Notes: generated from the sequence alone by a model not told the origin. A DNA stretch of 64,000 bases from Arthrobacter rhombi (GCF_900163545.1 NZ_FUHW01000022.1:1-64000), one strand, 5' to 3'; positions 1-8,936 are shown, numbered from the stretch's first letter. Numbers and translations are program-made.

Positions 1-323
1 AGGTCTTCCCTATTTCAACTACCCCGGAGCGTTACCAACGTCCGTGGTCAATACAACTAGCCGCCGATGGGGCCACCCTGCTGATTTCCAGCCATGTGAT
101 GGATGAGGCCACCCGCTGCGACCGGTTGCTCTTGATGCGCGAGGGCAGATTCATCGCCGACGATTCCCCCGAAGGGCTGCTGCGGGCCACGAACACAGAG
201 ACAGCTGAGGACGCTTTTCTGGCCCTGATTGCCTCCGATGGTGCCCCCTCCCCGGCCAGCCTTCCGGCACTTGGGCGACATCGCAGGGCTGCGGCCGCTC
301 CGACCCACGGAGTCAAACCATGA
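1..323 (+). CDS. ABC transporter ATP-binding protein, C-terminal part only
   Basis: Only the C-terminal quarter of an ABC ATPase is present. From about base 60 the frame reads AADGATLLISSHVMDEA, the end of the D-loop helix, the following beta strand and the H-loop histidine, then the usual tail with LMREGRFIADDSPEGLL. The Walker B and D-loop that should sit just upstream are absent: the frame stays open to base 3, but its residues (for example FTTPERYQRPWSIQ) do not resemble an ABC ATPase, and these 59 bases are about 50% GC. The stop overlaps the ATG of the permease gene by four bases (ATGA), so the two form a translationally coupled exporter operon. Confidence 0.8.
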   Translation, partial: VFPISTTPERYQRPWSIQLAADGATLLISSHVMDEATRCDRLLLMREGRFIADDSPEGLLRATNTETAEDAFLALIASDGAPSPASLPALGRHRRAAAAPTHGVKP

Positions 324-1054
324 ACCTCTCCGCCACATGGGCCACCGCCGGACGCGTTCTGGCTCAGATCCTCCATGATCCACGCACGATGGCGCTCCTG
401 TTGGTGGTTCCCAGTCTCCTCATCGGCCTGGTGGCCTGGATCTTCACGGAGACCGATGTCTTCAACACCATTGGGCCGGCCATTATTGCGATGTTCCCCT
501 TCATCATCATGTTTCTGGTGGCGAGCATCAGCACGCTGCGCGAACGCCGTTCCGGGACCCTCGAGCGGCTGCTGACCATGCCACTGGGCAAGGGGTCGTT
601 CATCCTCGGCTACACGCTGGCTTTCGGGCTCCTCGCGCTGGCTCAGACAGCGATCGCCGTGACGTTCTCGATCTGGGTCTGCGGCCTGGAAATCAACGGC
701 CAGCTGTGGCTGCTCTTGGTGATCGCCGTCGCCGATGCCCTGCTGGGAACCGCCCTGGGCCTCCTGGCCAGCGCTTTTGCCCGCACCGAGTTCCAGGTCG
801 TCCAGTTCATGCCGGCCTTCGTTTTTCCGCAGATCCTGCTGGGAGGACTCTTTTTGCCCCGCACCCAACTACCTGGCGTTTTGGAAACCATCGGGGACTG
901 GCTGCCCCTCTCACACGCCATGGACGCCCTGACCGCCGTGGCCACCGGCGACGAGGATTCCAGTTATGTCGTGGTGCGGGCCCTGTTCATCGGGGCGTGG
1001 ATCGTCGGTTCCATTGTGTTGGGATCCATCACCCTGCGCCGTCGGACACCCTAG
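320..1054 (+). CDS. ABC-2 type transporter permease
   Basis: This 244-residue integral membrane protein has about six hydrophobic segments and the layout of the ABC-2 (DrrB/NodJ-like) exporter family. The motif STLRERRSGTLERLL between the second and third segments is typical of this family. It would form the membrane channel for the ATPase whose end lies directly upstream, the ATG overlapping the ATPase stop. The substrate cannot be told from sequence; relatives export drugs, lipids or polyketides. Its stop overlaps the convergent Lrp gene by four bases. Confidence 0.88.
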   Translation: MNLSATWATAGRVLAQILHDPRTMALLLVVPSLLIGLVAWIFTETDVFNTIGPAIIAMFPFIIMFLVASISTLRERRSGTLERLLTMPLGKGSFILGYTLAFGLLALAQTAIAVTFSIWVCGLEINGQLWLLLVIAVADALLGTALGLLASAFARTEFQVVQFMPAFVFPQILLGGLFLPRTQLPGVLETIGDWLPLSHAMDALTAVATGDEDSSYVVVRALFIGAWIVGSIVLGSITLRRRTP

Positions 1055-1542
1055 AGCCAGGGGACTTCGCCGCGGGTGTGCTCGAAGACCAGCGATGTCT
1101 GCGTGGAGGCCACCGCCGGGTTGGCCGACAGGTTGTCGAGCACGAATTGGCGCACGTCGTTGGAATCTTTGACCGCCACATGGATCACGAAGTCATCCGT
1201 TCCGCCGAGGAAAAACAGCTGCATCACCCCTGCCTTGCTGCGGATCTCCTCGGCAAAACTGGACATCAGGTGCCGCGCCCCGGGACGGATCCTCACGAAG
1301 ATCAGCGCCTCGAGCGCATGTCCGAGGACCTCTGGATCCAGATCCAGTGTGAATTTACGGATGACCCCCGTTTCGCGCAGCGCATTCATGCGGGCCAGGC
1401 AGGTCGAGGGGGCGATCCCGAGTTCTTCGGCGAGCGAGTTGTTGGTCCGCCGGGAGTTCTCCGTGAGCATCCGCAAGAGGCCACGGTCGATATCATCGAG
1501 CTCATAGTGCCGACCGGTCCGAACATTCTTCGCTGTGGCCAC
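1051..1542 (-). CDS. Lrp/AsnC-family transcriptional regulator, probably controls ald
   Basis: A 163-residue regulator with an N-terminal winged HTH (about residues 15-60, NNSLAEELGIAPSTCLARM) and a C-terminal RAM/ligand-sensing domain (FLGGTDDFVIHVAVKDSND). I chose the GTG at 1542 because GGAAAGAG precedes it; a longer open frame upstream lacks family similarity. It is transcribed divergently from alanine dehydrogenase, the arrangement of aldR-ald in other Actinobacteria, where the Lrp protein activates or represses ald in response to amino acids. That function is inferred from context. Confidence 0.88.
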   Translation of the reverse strand: MATAKNVRTGRHYELDDIDRGLLRMLTENSRRTNNSLAEELGIAPSTCLARMNALRETGVIRKFTLDLDPEVLGHALEALIFVRIRPGARHLMSSFAEEIRSKAGVMQLFFLGGTDDFVIHVAVKDSNDVRQFVLDNLSANPAVASTQTSLVFEHTRGEVPWL

Positions 1543-1647
1543 GTCACACTCTTTCCGATGGATGGAAATTACGGATATTCTCGATTGTACCGAAATAAAA
1601 TCTGTGTAACACCCGAAGGGCCGCAGAAAACACACCAAGGAGTCCTT
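1543..1647. promoter_or_regulatory. Divergent Lrp/ald promoter region
   Basis: This 105-bp gap between the divergent Lrp and ald genes is clearly more AT-rich than its surroundings, especially at 1565-1610. It contains an imperfect inverted repeat with outer halves TTACGG and CCGAAA. It most likely carries both promoters and the Lrp binding site, but I cannot define exact -10/-35 boxes. Confidence 0.45.
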
Positions 1648-2775
1648 ATGATCATCGGCGTTCCCCGTGAAATCAAGAACAACGAGTTCCGTGTCGCCAT
1701 CACCCCGGCAGGTGTCTCCGAATTCGTCGCACAGGGTCACGAGGTCATCGTCGAGACCGGCGCAGGCCTCGGTTCAGGTATTCCCGATGAACTCTACGTT
1801 GAAGCCGGTGCGCAGATCTGCGCAGACGCCGACGCCGCGTGGGCCAGCGCCGACATGGTCCTGAAGGTCAAGGAACCGATCGCCGAAGAATACCACCGCA
1901 TCCGCGCCGGACAGATCCTCTTCGCCTACCTGCATCTGGCCGCCTCCCGCGAATGCACCCAGGCCATCATCGATGCCGGGGCCACCGCGATTGCCTATGA
2001 GACGGTCACCATGGGCCGTACCCTGCCGCTATTGGCCCCCATGTCCGAGGTCGCCGGCCGGCTCGCCGCACAGATCGGGGCCTTCCAGCTGCAGCAGCCC
2101 AATGGCGGGTCGGGCATCCTGATGGGAGGTGTTCCCGGCACCCGTCCGGCCAAGGTGGTGGTCATCGGTGGTGGTGTTGCCGGCGAAAATGCCGCGGCGA
2201 TCACCTCGGGCATGGGCGCCGACGTGACCATCATCGACATCAGTCTGGCCCGCTTGAAGGAAATCGATGTCGCCTATAACGGCCGGATCAAAACCCTGGC
2301 CTCCACCAAGTTCACGATCGCCGGCGAGGTGGCTGCGGCCGACCTGGTCATCGGTTCCGTCCTCATCCCCGGCGCCGCCGCCCCGAAATTGGTCACCACC
2401 GAAATGGTCTCGCATATGCGCCCCGGATCGGTTTTGGTGGACATCGCGATCGATCAGGGCGGCTGCTTCGAGGGGTCGCACACCACCACACACCTCAACC
2501 CCACTTTCACGGTCCACGACGCCGTCTACTACTGCGTGGGGAACATGCCTGGTGCCGTGCCGCAAACCTCGACGGTGGCACTGACCAACGCAACCCTGCC
2601 CTACGCACTGCGCATCGCCTCCAAGGGCTGGCACCAGGCACTGCAGGAAGACGCCGGGCTGGCCAACGGCTTGAACGTGCACGACGGCCACGTCACTTTC
2701 GCCCCCGTGGCCGAGGCCCTGGGGTTGGCCCATACCCCGACCGCCGAGATCCTGAACGGGGCAGGACAGCAGTAG
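1648..2775 (+). CDS. ald: Alanine dehydrogenase
   Basis: This 375-residue enzyme catalyses reversible NAD-dependent oxidative deamination of L-alanine to pyruvate and ammonium in the cytoplasm. It begins MIIGVPREIKNNEFRVA, the family N-terminus. The catalytic Lys75 (VLKVKEP) and His96 (AYLHLA) sit at the same positions as in the Mycobacterium enzyme, and the Rossmann motif GGGVAGENAA starts near residue 173. AAGGAG lies seven bases before the ATG. The length matches the family (about 371). The gene stands alone behind the divergent Lrp regulator, so it is probably induced by alanine or other amino acids. Confidence 0.97.
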   Translation: MIIGVPREIKNNEFRVAITPAGVSEFVAQGHEVIVETGAGLGSGIPDELYVEAGAQICADADAAWASADMVLKVKEPIAEEYHRIRAGQILFAYLHLAASRECTQAIIDAGATAIAYETVTMGRTLPLLAPMSEVAGRLAAQIGAFQLQQPNGGSGILMGGVPGTRPAKVVVIGGGVAGENAAAITSGMGADVTIIDISLARLKEIDVAYNGRIKTLASTKFTIAGEVAAADLVIGSVLIPGAAAPKLVTTEMVSHMRPGSVLVDIAIDQGGCFEGSHTTTHLNPTFTVHDAVYYCVGNMPGAVPQTSTVALTNATLPYALRIASKGWHQALQEDAGLANGLNVHDGHVTFAPVAEALGLAHTPTAEILNGAGQQ

Positions 2776-2852
2776 CAGAGTTCGATCCCGTCCCCCCGTC
2801 GGACCGCCGCATTCCCCCGGTCTAGGCTGGAGGCTGGCGGAAAGGAAAAAAG

Positions 2853-3407
2853 ATGTGGGAACAATACGGACTGACCTGGATTGACGCGGCACGCGTGGTG
2901 GTATCCGCCATCGCGCTCTATCTCGTGATTCTGGCGCTGATCAGGATCATGGGCCAACGCACGATGGCCAGCCTGTCCAGCTTCGATCTGGCGGCCGCCG
3001 TCGCCCTCGGCGCCGTCGTCGGGCGTGCGATCCTGGGCTACACCCCGACGGTGGTCGCCGGCGCATTGGGCCTGGTCACGCTGCTGGCCCTGCAGGCGAT
3101 CACCGGGCAGCTGCGTCGGTTCCGGCGGGTCTCGGGAATGATCAACAACCGCTCGTTCCTGCTCATGGCCGGGGACGAGATCGTCCAGACCAACCTTCGC
3201 CGCACCCATGTTTCCGAAAGGGAATTGGTCGCCCGCTTGCGTCAGGCAGGCATCCGCCACCGGTCCGAGGTCGCCTGCGTGATCTTGGAGTCCACCGGGC
3301 AGATCAGCATCCTGCGTTCGGGGGTGCTCATCGAGCCGCGAATGCTCGAGGGTGTCGCGGGCGCAGACCTGGTGCCAGCGTCGTTCATGGCAGTGCGGAC
3401 CGAATAA
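2853..3407 (+). CDS. DUF421 (YetF-like) membrane protein
   Basis: A 184-residue protein with three N-terminal membrane segments (about residues 12-85) followed by a cytoplasmic domain. The family signature is visible as LIRIMGQRTMASLSSFD in the membrane part and INNRSFLLMAGDEIV and RQAGIRHRSEVACVILE in the soluble part. DUF421/YetF proteins are widespread in spore-formers and Actinobacteria; their molecular function is not settled. The start has GGAAAGGA upstream. It follows ald by 77 bp and could be a separate unit. Confidence 0.88.
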   Translation: MWEQYGLTWIDAARVVVSAIALYLVILALIRIMGQRTMASLSSFDLAAAVALGAVVGRAILGYTPTVVAGALGLVTLLALQAITGQLRRFRRVSGMINNRSFLLMAGDEIVQTNLRRTHVSERELVARLRQAGIRHRSEVACVILESTGQISILRSGVLIEPRMLEGVAGADLVPASFMAVRTE

Positions 3408-3423
3408 GAGCCGGTCCCTCCGC

Positions 3424-3876
3424 CTAGCCGTTCCTGCGCCGGTACCTGATCCACAGGATGGCTCCGGCCACCACCAGAACCCCCGCCAGAGCGATCCATT
3501 GCCAGCCAACGGCAATCGCCGCGTAGACCACAGCCATCCCCACCGTGGCATAGATCAGCGCCCACATCAGGCAGCCGGCGATCACCGCAGGAAGGTAGCG
3601 AGATAAGGGCATCCTGGACATCCCCGCGCTCGCGTTGACTGCGGTCTGGATGCCGATGGTCAGGAAGGACAGCGGAACCGCAAGGATCCCCCAGCGGGCG
3701 ACGAAGCGTTTGGCCCGCCGGTAGATCGGGCCTTCCAAAACGTATTCGAAACGAGAATGCTTGACCCCTGCGACCACGCCGCGCCCCACCCAGTAGGTGG
3801 TGTTCGCGCGGGCCATGGACAGCAGAAAAAGGAAGAGGTACGCCCAGCCAAAGGGAGCCTCGCGTAACCAATCCAT
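3424..3876 (-). CDS. Small multi-pass membrane protein, DedA/VTT-like
   Basis: A 150-residue protein with about four hydrophobic segments. The stretch with YWVGRGVVAG, an amphipathic YEGPIYRRAKRF-like helix and a following LSFLTIGIQTAVNASAG resembles a shortened DedA/VTT (SNARE-associated) domain. DedA proteins are implicated in lipid flipping and membrane homeostasis. I place the start at MDWLREAPFG; a longer frame exists to 3915. The family assignment is tentative. Confidence 0.6.
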   Translation of the reverse strand: MDWLREAPFGWAYLFLFLLSMARANTTYWVGRGVVAGVKHSRFEYVLEGPIYRRAKRFVARWGILAVPLSFLTIGIQTAVNASAGMSRMPLSRYLPAVIAGCLMWALIYATVGMAVVYAAIAVGWQWIALAGVLVVAGAILWIRYRRRNG

Positions 3877-3925
3877 TGACCCAGAATACCGCCGAAACCC
3901 GGCCGCCCTCGCCACGGGTCAGCCA

Positions 3926-5197
3926 TCAGGGGACGGATTTGATCCGATACACCAAGGCTGCTGCAGCCAGACCGATAATTGCCGCCAGGACGAAGAGGGC
4001 CAGATAGCCGCCGAGGAACTTCACCGCCACGAGGGCCAGTGCCGGGGCCACCACCTGGGGCAAGGCGGCAGCAATATTGACCACCCCCATGTCCTTGCCA
4101 CGGGCCGCCGCCGAGGGAAGCACCTGGGTCAACAGGGCAAAATCGACCGCCAGGTAGGCGCCGAAGCCGATGCCCAGGACGGCTGCGCCGACCATCGCCG
4201 CCGGCCAGACCTGGAAGAACGCCATGATCAGCGCCGCACAGGCGATCACTGCCGATGCCCCGGCGACGAAGACCTTCCGCTTCCCCACCCGATCGCTCCA
4301 CCGCCCGGCCAACACGCTGGTGATGACCACCATGACGGCGTAGAGCCCCGTCAGAACCAGCACCCCGGCGGCGGGATCCGGATGGTGGATCACATCGGTC
4401 AGGAAGAACAGCAGGTAAACGATGACCAGCTGGTTGCCCACGAACATCAGGAACCGAGTCAGCCAGGCCCAGCCAAAGTCGGGATACTGGACGGGGTTGA
4501 TCCAGAAGGAGCGCAGGAATCCGCCGATCCGGAACGGTGGGTGGTGCCCCGAAGGCAGAACCGGATCATTCCGATGAGTCAGGTAGGGGATCACCCCGAG
4601 GGCGATGGCCGCAGCGCAGATCCAGTACCCGACGGCCACATTTCCGGAGATCACGAAACCGACCACTGATCCGCCGAGGATCCCCAGGGTCTGACCCATT
4701 GCGGCCAGTCCACCGACGGAGGCCCGTTGGGCCACCGGGACCCGGTCCGGGACGGCAGCGGTGATGGTTGAATACATGGCATTGCAACCGGCTTGGACCA
4801 ACGCCCATCCGATCACTAGCGCGGCGACGGTCGTGGCCCCCGAGAGGAAGAGCATCGCCGCGGTGCCCAACACCGCTCCGGCCAGGATCCACGGCGAGCG
4901 CCGACCCCACCTGGAGGTCGTCCGGTCCGAGAGTGCCCCCGTGACGGGGTTGGTGACCAGGGCGACGGCGGCACCGCAAGCGGTCACCAGGGTGAGGATG
5001 GCCTCCTTGTTCCCGGCATCGATCGCCGTAGCCTGCAACCCGATCAGGATGTTGATCGGCGCGAAGAACGCCACATTGATGACCAGGTTCACCATCACCG
5101 CCCCGGTGACCCACCGGGCACTGACGCGGCGGGTCGGCTCCATCAGCGCTTCGACGTCTGAGGCGGCGGTACCGGCGCCGGTGACGCCGTCGTTCAC
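3926..5197 (-). CDS. MFS transporter (sugar/GPH-like)
   Basis: A 423-residue 12-segment permease of the major facilitator fold. The loop between segments 2 and 3 reads GALSDRTTSRWGRRSPWI, which is characteristic of glycoside-pentoside-hexuronide cation symporter-type carriers, suggesting a sugar or glycoside substrate. I chose the GTG at 5197 because GGAGGA sits six bases upstream; the frame continues open far beyond but without similarity. It is preceded eleven bases upstream by the stop of a short membrane peptide (5209-5307). Confidence 0.85.
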   Translation of the reverse strand: MNDGVTGAGTAASDVEALMEPTRRVSARWVTGAVMVNLVINVAFFAPINILIGLQATAIDAGNKEAILTLVTACGAAVALVTNPVTGALSDRTTSRWGRRSPWILAGAVLGTAAMLFLSGATTVAALVIGWALVQAGCNAMYSTITAAVPDRVPVAQRASVGGLAAMGQTLGILGGSVVGFVISGNVAVGYWICAAAIALGVIPYLTHRNDPVLPSGHHPPFRIGGFLRSFWINPVQYPDFGWAWLTRFLMFVGNQLVIVYLLFFLTDVIHHPDPAAGVLVLTGLYAVMVVITSVLAGRWSDRVGKRKVFVAGASAVIACAALIMAFFQVWPAAMVGAAVLGIGFGAYLAVDFALLTQVLPSAAARGKDMGVVNIAAALPQVVAPALALVAVKFLGGYLALFVLAAIIGLAAAALVYRIKSVP

Positions 5198-5208
5198 GAC
5201 TCCTCCGC

Positions 5209-5307
5209 TCACAAGACGCCTTGCAGTGCACCGGCTCCTACGGTTCCTACCAGGGCAATAATGAGCAGCCACGTCAGGGGCTTGGCGAGTGAACGAGTTT
5301 TTTTCAT
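5209..5307 (-). CDS. Putative 32-residue membrane peptide upstream of the MFS gene
   Basis: The short frame MKKTRSLAKPLTW... encodes a positively charged N-terminus followed by a single hydrophobic helix of about 20 residues, so a one-pass membrane peptide or uncleaved signal anchor. It ends 11 bases before the GTG of the MFS carrier. An alternative start at 5331 would give 40 residues. No strong ribosome site is seen at either start, so expression is uncertain; its placement suggests co-transcription or a translational leader for the transporter. Confidence 0.45.
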   Translation of the reverse strand: MKKTRSLAKPLTWLLIIALVGTVGAGALQGVL

Positions 5308-5447
5308 GATGACGCCATCGTATTCGGCCATCGGCAGATCCGCGCACTTCGTCTCGGAGCGGGATGTACGACGCCGTCTCTCCGCCAGACGCTGGAGCGC
5401 CAGGCAGGCTGATCCTCCTCTGCCGGGGCCCCGGTCCGGACCTGCTG

Positions 5448-6464
5448 TTATGGCAGCGGCTCTCCCCGGGCCGCGGTCCAGATCCCGTACCAGTCGGCGC
5501 CCGACATCCGTGCCGCGACGTCCTCCGCCGGGGCGCAATCAACGATCCGTCGCGGGTTCGTGGTCCCGATGACCGGCCGGATGCCGGCGGGGTGGCGCAT
5601 CAGCCAACCGAGCACGACCGCCTCTTTGGTGCTCCCGAGTTTCCGTGCCACCTGTTCCACCCGTGCCGCGGTGTCACGGTCGGCGTCGGGAGCATCGGCT
5701 GCCGGTGCCGTATAGCGGCCGCGATCCATCGACCCCCAGGCTTGCACTTGCACCTGATGTGCGGCGCAGTATTCCAGCGTCCCCGCGGGGAACCCCGCCG
5801 CCGCCAGGGCCGGTGACGGGTCAGTCTGCTTTTGCTGGTCGCCGTCGTCTCCGGAGGCCGGCCCGGCAGGACCCTGGGGGACGTTGACCATGACCGCGGA
5901 TTCCACCCAACCACGGTGCCCCAGACTGATGTGTAGCTGGTTGACCGCCAACGGTTGATCCAGCACTGACTGCAGCCGAGTCATCTGCACCGCCGAGTGG
6001 TTGGAGACCCCGAAACGGCCAACCTTCCCTGCCCGGTGCAACTCACTGAAGGCCGCGGCGATCTCTTCGGGAGGCGTCAACGGGTCGGGCCGATGGACCA
6101 GCAGAGTATCGATCCGTTCGACCCCCAACCGGACCAACGATTCCTCGGCCCGCGACAGGATCGACGCCGCGCTGGAATCGTACCGTCCCGGGGTCTGGGC
6201 ATCCCCCAGCACGATTCCGCATTTGGTTTGCAGCTGCAGATTCCCGGCCAGCCCGGGGCGCTGGGCCAGCACCATCCCGAAGACTGCTTCGGCTTTCCCG
6301 TTGCGGTAGATGTCTGCATGATCGAAAACGGTGATCCCTGCGTGGAGCGCCGCGTCCACCGCAGCATGCGCCGTGGCCACGTCCGCCGCCTCAATGGGGC
6401 CGGTCCCCCAATCTCCGCCGAGTCCCATGCAACCGAAAACCAGTCGTGATCCGGCGTCGTGCAT
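5448..6464 (-). CDS. Aldo/keto reductase
   Basis: A 338-residue NADPH-dependent oxidoreductase of the AKR superfamily. The catalytic tetrad is complete: Asp48 and Tyr53 in FDHADIYRNG, Lys81 in QTKCG and His124 in LLVHRPDP. The start at 6464 is preceded by AAGGAG six bases upstream. Around residues 195-225 it carries a low-complexity insert (PQGPAGPASGDDGDQQKQ) not typical of the family, probably a surface loop. It resembles YdhF-type reductases; substrate unknown. The gene is divergent from the 2-hydroxyacid dehydrogenase. Confidence 0.9.
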   Translation of the reverse strand: MHDAGSRLVFGCMGLGGDWGTGPIEAADVATAHAAVDAALHAGITVFDHADIYRNGKAEAVFGMVLAQRPGLAGNLQLQTKCGIVLGDAQTPGRYDSSAASILSRAEESLVRLGVERIDTLLVHRPDPLTPPEEIAAAFSELHRAGKVGRFGVSNHSAVQMTRLQSVLDQPLAVNQLHISLGHRGWVESAVMVNVPQGPAGPASGDDGDQQKQTDPSPALAAAGFPAGTLEYCAAHQVQVQAWGSMDRGRYTAPAADAPDADRDTAARVEQVARKLGSTKEAVVLGWLMRHPAGIRPVIGTTNPRRIVDCAPAEDVAARMSGADWYGIWTAARGEPLP

Positions 6465-6573
6465 TCTGGGCTCCTTCATGACGGTGGCCGCTCCGGCCCG
6501 CCCCGGCCAGAGACTGCCAGCATACGGCGCTAGGGTTCACAGAACACGACTATCCGTACGGAAGGCGCCTTCG

Positions 6574-7548
6574 ATGTCCCCCACCGACCATCCGGCCCAT
6601 CGGCTGGCCATCCTCGACGACTATCAGGATGTCGCCCTGGATTTCGCTCCCTGGAACACGCTGCAGGATGTCGAAATCGTCGTCTTCCACGACCCGCTAC
6701 CCACCCTGCAGGAAACCGTGGAGGCCTTGGCCGGATTCGACATCATCATCGCCATGCGTGAACGCACGGCCTTCGACGCCGAGGTGATCTCCGCTTTACC
6801 TCGGTTGAAATTGCTGGTCACCACCGGAAAAGTCAACGCGTCCATCGACCTTGACGCGGCAACCGGAGCCGGGATCACGGTCTGCGGGACCGCCGGGTCG
6901 ACCACCGCCACTCCCGAGCACACGTGGGCACTGCTGATGGCCTGGATGCGGGATATTCCTGCCCAACAGGCTTCGTTGCGGGCAGGAACGTGGCAAAACG
7001 GCACCACTGTTGGCAGGGGCCTCTCCGGCACGACGTTGGGCATCCTGGGACTGGGCAGGATCGGTTCGCGTATTGCCGCCTATGGTGCCGCCTTCGGGAT
7101 GGAGGTCATCGCCTGGAGTCAGAACCTCGCAGCGGACCGGGCCGCGGCGGCCGGCGCTCGGCTCGTGGGCCGCGAGGAGCTCTTTGCCTGCGCCGATGTC
7201 GTGAGCATCCACCTGCAACTATCCGAACGCACGCGTGGCCTGGTCGACGAAGCAGAGCTGCCCCTCCTGGGTCCCGACGGGCTGCTGGTCAACACCTCAC
7301 GGGCCGGAATCGTGGACCAGGACGCGATGCTGCGCTGCCTGCATGAGGGCTGGCTGGGCGGGGCTGCGCTGGATGTCTTCGACGTCGAACCGTTGCCGGC
7401 CCACCACCCGGTCACCTCCGCGCCTCGCACCGTGCTCAGCCCGCATCTGGGCTACGTGACCCGGCAGACCTATGAGGTCTTCTACGGGGAAGCCTTCGAG
7501 GATGTGAAAGCCTGGCTCGATGGTGAGCCGTTGCGCCGACTCAACTGA
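6574..7548 (+). CDS. D-isomer specific 2-hydroxyacid dehydrogenase
   Basis: A 324-residue NAD(P)-dependent dehydrogenase that interconverts 2-oxoacids and D-2-hydroxyacids. The nucleotide-binding motif GLGRIGSRIA and the three catalytic positions are present: Arg in NTSRAGIVD, Glu in DVEPLP and His in SPHLGYVT. The length is normal for the family. The ATG follows GGAAGG. It may belong to the phosphoglycerate dehydrogenase/glyoxylate reductase branch; the substrate is not determinable here. Confidence 0.9.
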   Translation: MSPTDHPAHRLAILDDYQDVALDFAPWNTLQDVEIVVFHDPLPTLQETVEALAGFDIIIAMRERTAFDAEVISALPRLKLLVTTGKVNASIDLDAATGAGITVCGTAGSTTATPEHTWALLMAWMRDIPAQQASLRAGTWQNGTTVGRGLSGTTLGILGLGRIGSRIAAYGAAFGMEVIAWSQNLAADRAAAAGARLVGREELFACADVVSIHLQLSERTRGLVDEAELPLLGPDGLLVNTSRAGIVDQDAMLRCLHEGWLGGAALDVFDVEPLPAHHPVTSAPRTVLSPHLGYVTRQTYEVFYGEAFEDVKAWLDGEPLRRLN

Positions 7549-7598
7549 GCCACGCCCGGCTGCCGCCGAACGGCACGGTTCCTCGATACGATGGATGC

Positions 7599-8447
7599 AT
7601 GTCAGCACAGGAACGCCACGAGGTCCAGTGGGCCCCGCGTAACCGGGGGTGGAAGCTGGCTCACCACCTACTTCCCGCCTTCGTCATGGCAGGGTTCCTG
7701 ATCGGTTTGGGCGTCTGGGCGTTGGTCCTGCAATCGCTCCTCTTCGGTATCCCCCTGGTGGCCTTCGGCATCGGCACCATCGTGTCGCTGGTCCGCGAGT
7801 TCCGCCTGCCCGCCACCGCCCAGGTGCCCGAGCTCAGCCCCGTCAACACGTCCAGCGGCCTGCGCGCCTCCACCCGATTCGCCTACCGCCATAATTCGCC
7901 GGCTTTTGCCGCAGCAACGGTCGGCCTCGGGGTGATCGGGCTGGTCGCCGCCCTGGCTGCTGTCGGAAAATTCGCTCTGCTACATGCCGGGTTCGAGCGC
8001 TTCTGGACGATAGCCGGTGCCATCGCCTTGGGCATTACCGGATTCATGATCCTGCGTGAAGGCCTGCGGCTGCTGCGCATCGCCTCCGCCGAGCAGGAGC
8101 CGGGGGTTTTCCTGACCCGGAGCCGCGTGGTGGTCTTTGGGCCCTTGGGCCTGACCGAAATGTATTGGCGGGATATGGAATCGATCAGCGCCGAGAATCC
8201 ACGTGGTCGTACGCCCCTGGGCCGGCGTGGCCCGGCGCTAATGGTCCTGAGGGCCCACGACCGGTCGGCAGGTGAGGGGCCGACACACAACACCACCACC
8301 TCCCCAGAGGTGGTGGTGCAGGTGGCGTACCTGTTGGCGGATCCGAACGGCCTGCATTCGGCCCTGGTGCATTATCTTGAACACCCGTCGGATCGGCCCG
8401 AATTGGGAACCGCCCTGGCGCTGGAGCGTCTAGCCGGCGTTGGGTGA
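7599..8447 (+). CDS. Uncharacterised four-segment membrane protein
   Basis: A 282-residue protein I do not recognise. It shows two pairs of hydrophobic segments (about residues 25-65 and 102-150) joined by a cytoplasmic linker, then a soluble C-terminal half of about 130 residues. A -10-like TACGAT lies just before the ATG, so the transcript may have a very short leader. The 3' end overlaps the convergent ferredoxin gene by 18 bp. Confidence 0.7.
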   Translation: MSAQERHEVQWAPRNRGWKLAHHLLPAFVMAGFLIGLGVWALVLQSLLFGIPLVAFGIGTIVSLVREFRLPATAQVPELSPVNTSSGLRASTRFAYRHNSPAFAAATVGLGVIGLVAALAAVGKFALLHAGFERFWTIAGAIALGITGFMILREGLRLLRIASAEQEPGVFLTRSRVVVFGPLGLTEMYWRDMESISAENPRGRTPLGRRGPALMVLRAHDRSAGEGPTHNTTTSPEVVVQVAYLLADPNGLHSALVHYLEHPSDRPELGTALALERLAGVG

Positions 8448-8774
8448 AACCCCGGGGTAGAGCAAGACGTCCCCGTCACGGACCTCGACCTTATGGATGC
8501 GGGCGTTGACGGTTGCCGGCAGGCAGAGTGCTTCACCGGTCTTGAGGCAGAAACGCGCCGAGTGCACGGGGCATTCGACCTCGCCATCTTCGATCCAGCC
8601 TTCAGCCAGCGAAGCGGTTTCATGGGTGCATTCGTCGTCGAGCGCGTAGAAGTTGCCGTCTTCACTATGGAAGATGGAAATATCGTTTCCGGTCCCGGTG
8701 TCATCGGCGTCGATGACCTTGGCCTCGCCTTCTTCGATCTCTTCAACCGGTCCCACATTGATGGGTTCGCTCAC
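8430..8774 (-). CDS. Rieske [2Fe-2S] ferredoxin, non-heme dioxygenase type
   Basis: A 114-residue electron carrier with a complete Rieske cluster site: Cys49 and His51 in DECTHE, Cys68 and His71 in ECPVHSARF. This is the soluble ferredoxin type that feeds ring-hydroxylating dioxygenases, without an oxygenase domain. GTG start at 8774, with AAGGAG seven bases upstream. No oxygenase lies next to it; a ferredoxin reductase-like flavoprotein lies 40 kb away at 48217-49476, so partnership is only a possibility. A role in Fe-S assembly, as for SUF-linked homologues, cannot be excluded. Confidence 0.92.
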   Translation of the reverse strand: MSEPINVGPVEEIEEGEAKVIDADDTGTGNDISIFHSEDGNFYALDDECTHETASLAEGWIEDGEVECPVHSARFCLKTGEALCLPATVNARIHKVEVRDGDVLLYPGVSPNAG

Positions 8775-8871
8775 GGTGTTACTCCTTGGTTGGCGCAGCG
8801 GGACACCAGGTGGGTCCCTTTCATTCCAGTGTTGTCCACGGCTGACTTCCACGCAATGTGGGGCATCACAA

Positions 8872-8900
8872 AGGGGCACCCCCTTTCGGGAGATGCCCCT
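8872..8900 (-). terminator. Hairpin downstream of the EmrB-type transporter
   Basis: The arms AGGGGCA and TGCCCCT pair perfectly over seven bases, with a further CCC/GGG pairing inside. On the minus strand a short T run follows the stem. It lies 37 bp after the stop of the MFS gene and is probably its intrinsic terminator. Confidence 0.6.
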
Positions 8901-8936
8901 GGGTGAAGCTGTCCGTCGGCCGCTGGTATCGGTCGG

